Assembly: GCA_049325415.1 (NCBI GenBank)
Contig: JBMOLL010000132.1
Span: 1-31,049, forward strand
Direction: 5' to 3'
Length of the DNA: 31,049 bases
Source: JBMOLL01 sp049325415
Lineage (GTDB): Bacteria; Bacteroidota; Bacteroidia; Bacteroidales; GCA-2748055
Positions 15,376-22,732 of this stretch are shown here, piece after piece; the stretch's first letter is position 1, and each line of letters begins with the position of its first letter. The translations under genes were made by a program, and so were the position numbers. The notes beneath the pieces were generated by a model. It saw only the letters and a list, made by a program, of their open reading frames with translations, was not told the origin of the DNA and did no database searches.

Positions 15376-16215
15376 ATGAAAAAAGATAAAGCCGTTAATA
15401 AACACGTCGGTCCCGGCGACATCAAACAGAAATCAAAAGACAAACTGGAAAAGAAGTTTTACGAGTCGGAACTCGAAAAACTCGAGATTGAACTTGTCAA
15501 ACTTCAGGAATGGATCAAAGCCAAAAAGCTTCGGGTAGTTGTGATCTTTGAAGGCAGGGATGCTGCCGGGAAGGGCGGGGTGATCTCCAGGATCAGCCAG
15601 AGCCTGAATCCCAGGATCTGCAGGGTGGTAGCCCTTGGCACGCCTACGGAAAGAGAAAAGTCGCAGTGGTATTTCCAGCGATACGTAGCCCACCTGCCCG
15701 CCGCCGGTGAGATGGTCCTTTTTGACAGGAGCTGGTATAACCGCGCAGGTGTGGAGCGGGTCATGGGTTTCTGCACAGATGACGAGTACTGGGAATTCCT
15801 GCGTTCCTGTCCGAGTTTCGAAAACATGCTGATCCATTCAGGGACCATCCTCATCAAGTACTGGTTTTCCGTGAGTGATAAGGAACAGGAAAAACGATTC
15901 AGGCAGCGAATTGAAGATCCCACCAAGCGCTGGAAGCTCAGTCCGATGGATGTGGAATCCCGGAACAGGTGGGAGGACTATTCCAAAGCGAAGGATGAAA
16001 TGTTTTCCTATACAGATACCAAGAACAGTCCGTGGTTTGTTGTAAAAGCCGATGACAAGAAGAAAGCACGACTCAACTGCATCTCTCATCTGTTGAGCAT
16101 GATACCTTATAAGGACCTTACGCCTCCCCCCTTAAAACTGCCACCAAGGAAGGAGAGCCGCGGGTATGTAAGGCCACCGCTGAATGAACAGACATTTGTA
16201 CCTGAAATCTATTGA
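15376..16215 (+). CDS. ppk2: polyphosphate kinase 2 (PPK2 family)
   Basis: From the ATG at 15376 the protein has 279 residues. The reading frame extends to a GTG at 15349, but the extra nine residues (MLRSPNFFV) are not needed. Walker A is EGRDAAGKGG (59-68). Walker B/lid is LFDRSWYNRAGVERVMGF (115-132). AHLPAAGEM (105-113) and the EKSQWYFQRY segment (94-103) are typical PPK2. The enzyme moves phosphate between polyphosphate and nucleoside di- (or mono-) phosphates, regenerating ATP/GTP from stored polyP. The length is that of single-domain (class I-like) PPK2 proteins. The N-terminus is lysine-rich and coiled (about 14-50). It lies between galK and the large activase gene, with no obvious functional link to either. 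Confidence 0.93.
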   Translation: MKKDKAVNKHVGPGDIKQKSKDKLEKKFYESELEKLEIELVKLQEWIKAKKLRVVVIFEGRDAAGKGGVISRISQSLNPRICRVVALGTPTEREKSQWYFQRYVAHLPAAGEMVLFDRSWYNRAGVERVMGFCTDDEYWEFLRSCPSFENMLIHSGTILIKYWFSVSDKEQEKRFRQRIEDPTKRWKLSPMDVESRNRWEDYSKAKDEMFSYTDTKNSPWFVVKADDKKKARLNCISHLLSMIPYKDLTPPPLKLPPRKESRGYVRPPLNEQTFVPEIY

Positions 16216-16298
16216 CAGCGCAGGTCTGAATACAGGTTCTTTTTAAAGATATTCTGATTTTTTCACGGAATTCATGATGGTTCCGGACAGAAACTATT

Positions 16299-16322
16299 CC
16301 CTATACCCTCTCCTCCCTACCC
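16299..16322 (-). other. putative G-quadruplex motif 28 bp before the activase gene
   Basis: CCC runs at 16299-16301, 16306-16308, 16315-16317 and 16320-16322 give, on the minus strand, four GGG tracts with loops of 2, 6 and 4 nt, fitting G3N1-7. It lies in a pyrimidine-rich stretch (about 16294-16332) between the PPK2 stop and the ATG at 16351. The G-rich strand is the template for the downstream gene. Confidence 0.55.
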
Positions 16323-16350
16323 TCTTTTCTCCAACATAAAACCAGACAAA

Positions 16351-19300
16351 ATGGATCATTATCTAGGGCTTGATATTGGTTCAATATCTGTTAATGCGGT
16401 ACTCATCAACGAAAAAGGCGAAATTACCGATAACAGGTATGCCTATTGTAAAGGAAGACCATTTCATGTGCTGCTCGACGTTATCCGTGATATCCTCGGG
16501 AGTTTAAAAGAAACCAGGACGCTACGGGTAGCCACCACCGGGTCGGGAGGATCACAGGCCGCCCGCCTGATCGGAGCTTCCTTTGTAAACGAGATCATTG
16601 CCCAATCGGGCGCCGTGGCAAGGCTCTATCCCCAGGTCAGAACCGTTATTGAAATGGGCGGTGAAGATTCAAAACTGATCTTCATGGAAGATGGAAATGT
16701 GCAGGGACAGTCGCGTTTGTCGGATTTTTCAACGAACACCCTGTGCGCCGCAGGTACCGGGTCTTTTCTCGACCAGCAGGCAAACAGGATCGGCATTTCT
16801 ATCGAGGAGGAATTCGGTGCCCTCGCCATGAAGTCGGTTAATCCACCCAGAATAGCAGGACGTTGCAGCGTATTTGCAAAAAGTGACATGATCCACCTGC
16901 AACAGATTGCCACCCCCCTGCACGATATCGTGGCCGGGCTATGCTTCGCTGTGGCCCGGAATTTTAAGAGTACACTTGGCAGGGGAAAAAAATTCAGGAA
17001 ACCTTTCATTTTCCAGGGAGGAGTAGCAGCGAATGCAGGCATGGTGAGAGCCTTCAGGGAAATCTTTGAACTGACGGAGGATGAACTAATCATCCCGGAG
17101 TACTATGCATCCATGGGTGCCATAGGCGCCGCCTACCATATCATGCATCATCCGGAGGATGTTACGGGTAATTACAAAGGCACGGGTGAACTGGAAAATT
17201 ATCTTACGGCGGGAAAAAGAGACAGCGACCATCTTGAACGTCTGAAGCCTTCTGCGGCTGAATACCACAAAGAAGTTTACCCGCTGGATCAACACAAGGA
17301 AGTCACGGATGCCGCCCTGGGGATTGATGTTGGATCGCTGAGCACCAATGTAGTACTTATCGACAGGGAAAACCGGGTACTGGCCAGGCGCTACCTGCCA
17401 ACAGCCAGCAAGCCGCTCAACGCCATACAGACCGGGCTGAGTGAGATCTATGAAGAAGTTGGGGACCGGGTCAGGGTGATCGCCGCCGGAACCACCGGAT
17501 CGGGCCCCTACCTGACGGGCGATTTCATTGGTGCCGATGCGATCAGGAACGAGATTACAGCCCAGGCAACGGCTGCCATTGCCTGGGACAGACAGGTGGA
17601 TACTATTTTTGAGATCGGAGGACAGGATTCGAAATACATCTCCATTGAAAATGGGGTAGTCGTTGATTTTGAGATGAACAAGGTTTGTGCGGCAGGTACC
17701 GGGTCTTTCCTGGAAGAACAGGCCGAGAAACTGAATATCAATATTGTGGAAGAATTCGGCGACCTGGCATTGAAAGCCCGCCATCCGGTACGCATGGGCG
17801 ACCGCTGCACGGTGTTCATGGAATCGGACCTCAACTCCCATCAGCAGAAAGGAGCACTGCAGGAAGACCTGGTCGGAGGCCTTGCATATTCCATTGTCCA
17901 GAACTATATACGTAAGGTGGTCAATGGAAAGCGGGTTGGCAACAAGATCTTTTTCCAGGGAGGGGTGACCAATAACCGCTCGGTAGTCTCCGCCTTTGAA
18001 AAAGTGACCGGCAAGCCAATGACCATTCCTCCGCATTTTGATGTGACCGGAGCCATTGGTGCTGCAATCCTTGCCCGCGAGAGCATGGCTCCCGGCACCC
18101 CGTCGCGCTTTAAGGGCTTCGATATCAGCAAAACGCCCTTTACGCTCGACAGTTTTACCTGCAAAGAGTGTTCGAACCAGTGTAACATCCGCCGTGTGAG
18201 GATCGAAGGCTATAAGAAATCGCTCTATTATGGCGGGCGTTGTGAGAAATACGAGATTGACGAAAGAAAAGGCAAAGGAAAGGATATACCCAACTATTTC
18301 GAAGAGAGGCTCGGTTACCTTCTTGGCGATTACAGGGAGGAAGAGCCTGACGGAAGGATCAGTATCGGGATTCCCCGTGCACTCATGGTATTCTACCAGC
18401 TCTTTCCTTTCTGGCAGACTTTTTTTAAAGAGCTTGGCTTCAGGGTGGTCCTGTCGGATCCGCCCGACCAGCAGCTGGTAAGGAATTCCATTGACATCAT
18501 GGTGTCGGAGACCTGCTTACCGGTAGAACTGGTACACGGCCATGTACAGAATCTCCTTGACAAGGGCGTGGATTATCTGTTCCTGCCCTTTATCGTCAAT
18601 TCCCGGGGAGAAAGCGATAACCCGACAAATAACTGCAATTGCCCCTGGGTGCAGTCCTATCCTTTCATGGTGAAAAGTGCGTATAAGGATGAGGCAATCA
18701 GGAAAAAGATGCTGGTACCGACGTTACATTTCCGTTTTCCTGAACGTGTGGCGAAAGGGGAACTCAGCGACTATTTCAAAGAGCGCTTCGGAACCGGCAG
18801 TAAGTCTGCAGAAAAAGCTTTTGATAGAGCCCTGCACTGTCAGCAGGATTTTGAAAAGCTTGTTGCAAAGAGGGGACGTGAAGTCATGGCTTCCCTTCCC
18901 TCCGACAAACAGGCTCTGGTTTTACTGGGGCGTCCGTACAATACAACGGATCCCTATGCCAATCTGCGGCTGGTAGAAAAACTGATTGCGCAGGACACCA
19001 TTCCAATCCCTGTGGATTACCTTCCATTGGAAGACGAATACATCTTCGACGATTATTACATGATGTACTGGCCCAACGGTCAGAAGATCCTCAAGGCGGC
19101 AAGGATCGTTGAACGGACGAAGAACCTTTTTGCTGTATACCTGGGAAATTTCCGTTGCGGCCCCGATTCTTTCCTTACGCACTATGTGAGGGAAGAGATG
19201 AACGGAAAGCCCTACCTTCATCTCGAGGTCGACGAGCACAGTGCAGATGCCGGTATGATCACCCGGATTGAGGCTTTCCTCGACAGTCTCGCCGGGTATA

Positions 19301-20556
19301 AAAAGGTCAGGGGAGACAGTGTCACCGAAAAGCCGAAGCGAAAAAGGGCGGAAGATAAACTGGCAGGTCGCGTACTGTATTATCCCTATGCCAGGGACAC
19401 CGTGCATGCCCTCGCTGCCGCATCGCGCTACTGCGGTATTGATGCAGAGGTTTTACCGCTGGCCGACAAGGAAGACCTCGAACTGGCCCGGAAGATGACC
19501 AACGGGCAGGAGTGTTTCCCCTTTGTCTGTACCGCGGGCAGTTTCATAAAGAAATTGCTTCAGCCGGGAACCGATCCCGCGAAAACCGCCTTTTTTATGC
19601 CCGATCATAACGGGCCCTGCCGTTTCGGTGATTACAACAAGCTTCAGCGGATCTTTTTCGACCGTCTGGGATACTATGACGTGGAGATCATTACCCCGAG
19701 CAATGACAACGCCTATGCTGAAGTGGCACCGGGCAAGGCCGGCAAGTTCCGTCTGAATGCATGGAAGGGCATTGTGGCCATGGACATCCTGAAAAAACTG
19801 CTCCAGGAACGAAGGCCCTATGAACTGGTCAAAGGCGAAACAGAGCAGGTATATCAGTACTGGCTGGACGTGGTGATCCGATCCATCGAAGCCGGTTCCT
19901 CCGACCTCCCTTTCGTGCTGGATAAGGCTGCCAGAGAGTTTGCGGCCATCCCCCTGAGCAATGGTTCCCGGAAACCGGTCATTGCCATTCTCGGAGAGAC
20001 TTTCATGCGCGATAATCCCTACTGCAGCGGCCACCTCGTAGAGAAGCTGGAGGCGCTCGGAGCGGAAACCATCATGGCCCCCTTTGCCGAATGGCTGATT
20101 TACTCTTCGTACCGGTACCGGCGCGACAGTGTCTGGAAAGGGGATATAAAAGGTCTGTTTAAAGCCAGGTTCCAGGAAGTGGCCCAGCATTTAACCGAGC
20201 AGCAGTTACGCCGGAAGGTCAACCGCTTTGTCGATACCGCCAGCGATGTTTACCTCAGCGACATCCTCAACCTGAGTGCGCCCTATGTGCACCGCGATTA
20301 CGACGGCGATCCGATCATGGCCCTGGGTTCTGCAGCCCGGCTCGCCCCGGAACTGATCTCCGGGGTTGTATATCTTCTGCCCTTCACCTGCATGCCCGGC
20401 ACACTTGTGGCCTCGGTGAGCAACGATTTCCGGAAGGACTTTGGCAATATCCCCTGGGAGAATATCGCCTACGACGGCCAGGAGGATACATCTATAGATA
20501 TAAGATTACAGGCGTTTATGCATCAGGCCAGAGAATTCAGAAGCATTTCGGTGTAA
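16351..20556 (+). CDS. giant BadF/BcrAD-type ATPase activase fused to DUF2229 and 2-hydroxyacyl-CoA dehydratase-like domains
   Basis: The 1401-residue protein contains two ASKHA ATPase domains. The first (about 4-265) has DIGSIS, GGEDSK, C132 in CAAGTGSF and C172 in GRCSVF. The second (about 322-580) has DVGSLS, GGQDSK, C446 in CAAGTGSF and C486 in DRCTVF. Paired cysteines of this kind bind the [4Fe-4S] cluster in the HgdC/FldI activator dimer, so the tandem looks like a built-in dimer. A cysteine cluster follows (C604, C607, C611, C631: CKECSNQC), then a DUF2229-like region (about 672-890, with TCLPVELVHG and NNCNCPW) and an HgdB/BcrC-like region (about 1010-1390, TNGQECFPF, MPDHNGPCRFGDY, TCMPG). 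Activases use ATP to push electrons to low potential. The physiological substrate of these large proteins is unknown. It is preceded by a G-quadruplex motif and probably monocistronic. Known as a family in anaerobes, which suggests an anaerobic host. Confidence 0.9.
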   Translation: MDHYLGLDIGSISVNAVLINEKGEITDNRYAYCKGRPFHVLLDVIRDILGSLKETRTLRVATTGSGGSQAARLIGASFVNEIIAQSGAVARLYPQVRTVIEMGGEDSKLIFMEDGNVQGQSRLSDFSTNTLCAAGTGSFLDQQANRIGISIEEEFGALAMKSVNPPRIAGRCSVFAKSDMIHLQQIATPLHDIVAGLCFAVARNFKSTLGRGKKFRKPFIFQGGVAANAGMVRAFREIFELTEDELIIPEYYASMGAIGAAYHIMHHPEDVTGNYKGTGELENYLTAGKRDSDHLERLKPSAAEYHKEVYPLDQHKEVTDAALGIDVGSLSTNVVLIDRENRVLARRYLPTASKPLNAIQTGLSEIYEEVGDRVRVIAAGTTGSGPYLTGDFIGADAIRNEITAQATAAIAWDRQVDTIFEIGGQDSKYISIENGVVVDFEMNKVCAAGTGSFLEEQAEKLNINIVEEFGDLALKARHPVRMGDRCTVFMESDLNSHQQKGALQEDLVGGLAYSIVQNYIRKVVNGKRVGNKIFFQGGVTNNRSVVSAFEKVTGKPMTIPPHFDVTGAIGAAILARESMAPGTPSRFKGFDISKTPFTLDSFTCKECSNQCNIRRVRIEGYKKSLYYGGRCEKYEIDERKGKGKDIPNYFEERLGYLLGDYREEEPDGRISIGIPRALMVFYQLFPFWQTFFKELGFRVVLSDPPDQQLVRNSIDIMVSETCLPVELVHGHVQNLLDKGVDYLFLPFIVNSRGESDNPTNNCNCPWVQSYPFMVKSAYKDEAIRKKMLVPTLHFRFPERVAKGELSDYFKERFGTGSKSAEKAFDRALHCQQDFEKLVAKRGREVMASLPSDKQALVLLGRPYNTTDPYANLRLVEKLIAQDTIPIPVDYLPLEDEYIFDDYYMMYWPNGQKILKAARIVERTKNLFAVYLGNFRCGPDSFLTHYVREEMNGKPYLHLEVDEHSADAGMITRIEAFLDSLAGYKKVRGDSVTEKPKRKRAEDKLAGRVLYYPYARDTVHALAAASRYCGIDAEVLPLADKEDLELARKMTNGQECFPFVCTAGSFIKKLLQPGTDPAKTAFFMPDHNGPCRFGDYNKLQRIFFDRLGYYDVEIITPSNDNAYAEVAPGKAGKFRLNAWKGIVAMDILKKLLQERRPYELVKGETEQVYQYWLDVVIRSIEAGSSDLPFVLDKAAREFAAIPLSNGSRKPVIAILGETFMRDNPYCSGHLVEKLEALGAETIMAPFAEWLIYSSYRYRRDSVWKGDIKGLFKARFQEVAQHLTEQQLRRKVNRFVDTASDVYLSDILNLSAPYVHRDYDGDPIMALGSAARLAPELISGVVYLLPFTCMPGTLVASVSNDFRKDFGNIPWENIAYDGQEDTSIDIRLQAFMHQAREFRSISV

Positions 20557-20581
20557 CAGGAAATTGGTCAGGGGAGTTCTT

Positions 20582-20607
20582 GGCTATGGAAGGGATATCC
20601 ATTGGCC
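20582..20607. terminator. weak hairpin between convergent genes
   Basis: GGC/GCC (20582-20584, 20605-20607) and ATGGA/TCCAT (20586-20590, 20598-20602) form an interrupted stem in the 67-bp gap between the activase stop and the histidine kinase stop. There is no T tract on either side, so terminator function is uncertain. Confidence 0.25.
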
Positions 20608-20623
20608 TCCCTTTAAATTGACT

Positions 20624-22450
20624 TCAACCTTCCACCTTCCTCCCGGCTAAAAGGGAAATCAATTCCTCTTTCCGGATAGGTTTGGAGATGTAATCGTCGC
20701 AACCAGCTTCCAGCACCATATCCCGGTCACTGGTAAACCCATAGGCAGTCTGGGCTATGATGCGCACTTTCGTGTTAAAAGTCCGGATCCGGCGGGTGGC
20801 TTCGTACCCGTTCAGGTCGGGCATCTGTATATCCATCAGCACTATGTCGATATCGGGGTGCTCCCTGCAAAGGCTGACTGCCTGTGTGCCATTGCGAGCA
20901 AATAGGATTTCACGCGCCCATGGCTTTAAAATGACCTTCAGGAACTCCTCGGATACCTCATCATCTTCCGCGACAAGGATTTTCGGTTGCCCATTTGATT
21001 TATTATCAGTCTGTTCAAAAGAAAGGTCGGAAACAAGGTCAAAATCACCTGTCGGGGTCTTTAACCTGAAAGGCAAGGTGAAATAAAAAACGGATCCTTT
21101 CCCCTGTATGCTGTCTACCCAGATCTTTCCTCCAAGCATTGCCAGGTACGACTTCACAATGGCCAGTCCCAGACCTGCTCCCTGGTAGGCTCTTTTATTG
21201 GAGAGGTCGGCCTGGATAAACCGCTCAAATATAATATTATGCATTTCCGGGGGGATACCGATTCCGGTATCCCTGACAAAAAATTCAAAGTTGTCGTCCT
21301 TTAAGGTGCAACCGAACTCAATCTCCCCTGACGGTGTGTATTTTATCGCATTCTTAACCAGGTTGATCAGGATGGCAAAGAGTTTTTCACGGTCGGTGTG
21401 CAGAACAGCCTCTTCGGGTGTCAGTGAACAGGTCTGTATCAGTCGCAGACCTTTCTGCTCAATTTCGGGACGAAAAAAGACAGAGAGATCCTTTAACACC
21501 GCATAAATATTGATTTCGCTAATATCAATTTCCATTGTCCCCGATTCAATCTTGGAAATATCGATGATCTCGTTAATGATGTTCAGCATCCTGACACCGC
21601 TGCTTTCAATAATGGAAAGGTAATGTTGTTGCTGTTCGCCGGTAAGCCTGGGTTCCTTCAATAAATCGGCAAAACCAAGGATGCCGTTCATTGGTGTTCG
21701 GATCTCGTGACTCATATTTGCGAGAAAGGCCGTCTTTAACTGGTCGGCCCGTTCTGCACGGTTCTTCGCTTCCACCAGCTCATAGGTACGTTCCGTCACG
21801 ATCTCCTCCAGATTTTTATTTGCTTCCATGACAGCCTCCTTCTGCCGGTCGATCTCAATATTCAGAAAGAAATTCCTTCGGGCATAATACTCAATATAAT
21901 AGGCTGCAAACATCCCAATAAGGTTAGCTGCGACAAAGAAAAAATTGTTGGTCATAAGAAGCACCGGATCAATCCGGGAATAGTATACGGCTCCCAGGTT
22001 ATAGAACAGAAGGATCAACCAACCTGAAATAGTCGCCGATAGAAAACGCAGTTTAACAAAAAAATACAAGGCTGAATAAACAAGCATCACTCCGGCGTAA
22101 TAGGCATAATTGTCAGGGGCGAGCATGGTCATAATGCTGATCCCAACCCCACCTGTTATGGCACAGAACATGATCAGCTCCTGCCAGACTTTTCGAAAGA
22201 AAGGTGTAAACGAAAGCAGGAGGACGGTAGTTAAAAGGGGCACCACAATCATATAGCGGATCAGGTGAAAAAAGGTCACGTATTGGGGTACCGTGAGCCT
22301 GTCGAGGTACCCGAACGATGCATAAAGCAAAGTAACCATTACAAAGGCCACACGTAACTGCCTGAGCGAGTCTGTAAAATATTTTTCCCTGAAAACCTTC
22401 TCTAATCCAGCCGGAAAAGCAAGCGTCACCCGGTTATAATCCATTTTCAC
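20624..22450 (-). CDS. membrane hybrid histidine kinase (HisKA-HATPase-REC)
   Basis: The 608-residue protein has about six N-terminal membrane helices (about 30-190) with no large periplasmic sensor domain, a short coiled coil (about 195-235), HisKA with phospho-acceptor His248 in NMSHEIRTPMNG, and HATPase_c with N box NLVKNAIKYT (363-372), G1 DTGIGIP (394-400) and G2 GAGLGLAIVKSY (424-435). A C-terminal receiver domain (about 489-605) has acidic EDDE (495-498), phospho-acceptor Asp540 in VLMDIQMPDLNG and Lys590 in SKPI. It would sense a membrane or intracellular cue and pass phosphate to an internal receiver. There is no DNA-binding output domain and no response-regulator gene nearby, so a partner elsewhere is expected. 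A second start at 22444 (MDYNRV) is equally good. It is divergent from the GH3 gene. Confidence 0.92.
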   Translation of the reverse strand: MKMDYNRVTLAFPAGLEKVFREKYFTDSLRQLRVAFVMVTLLYASFGYLDRLTVPQYVTFFHLIRYMIVVPLLTTVLLLSFTPFFRKVWQELIMFCAITGGVGISIMTMLAPDNYAYYAGVMLVYSALYFFVKLRFLSATISGWLILLFYNLGAVYYSRIDPVLLMTNNFFFVAANLIGMFAAYYIEYYARRNFFLNIEIDRQKEAVMEANKNLEEIVTERTYELVEAKNRAERADQLKTAFLANMSHEIRTPMNGILGFADLLKEPRLTGEQQQHYLSIIESSGVRMLNIINEIIDISKIESGTMEIDISEINIYAVLKDLSVFFRPEIEQKGLRLIQTCSLTPEEAVLHTDREKLFAILINLVKNAIKYTPSGEIEFGCTLKDDNFEFFVRDTGIGIPPEMHNIIFERFIQADLSNKRAYQGAGLGLAIVKSYLAMLGGKIWVDSIQGKGSVFYFTLPFRLKTPTGDFDLVSDLSFEQTDNKSNGQPKILVAEDDEVSEEFLKVILKPWAREILFARNGTQAVSLCREHPDIDIVLMDIQMPDLNGYEATRRIRTFNTKVRIIAQTAYGFTSDRDMVLEAGCDDYISKPIRKEELISLLAGRKVEG

Positions 22451-22532
22451 GGTTGAAATTTAATATTTGATCAAAGGAAAATGATCACACAGTTTATCAG
22501 AAAAGCTCCCCCCTATCCGAAACTGTAGCTCA

Positions 22533-22540
22533 CAAATGTA
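22533..22540 (-). promoter_or_regulatory. candidate -7 element for the histidine kinase
   Basis: The minus strand reads TACATTTG, an exact TAnnTTTG, 83 bp before the kinase ATG at 22450. The -33 region is unconvincing. The rest of the 282-bp gap (22451-22732) towards the GH3 gene is AT-rich, with a run of eight T at 22692-22699 and no clear rightward promoter. Confidence 0.35.
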
Positions 22541-22732
22541 AAATTATTTACTAAAAAATGAGAAAAAGCAGGCTTATTATCAGGAATAAAATAGGAAAGG
22601 AGGAAAAATCGCTGGACTGCCTGAACGGCTTTTCTTCACTTTCCAAAGTTGAGCCGGAAAAGTTTCCTGTCCTACATCCTTGATAACATAGTTTTTTTTA
22701 TATTGAAACCATATTCCGAAAATACTCAAGTG

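Noticed and set aside
17086..18036. 316-residue minus-strand ORF inside the activase gene
   Set aside because: Antisense shadow of the second ATPase domain.
22649..22732. N-terminal extension of the GH3 protein from ATG 22649
   Set aside because: It would put 28 residues before an obvious lipoprotein signal peptide; 22733 is the sensible start.
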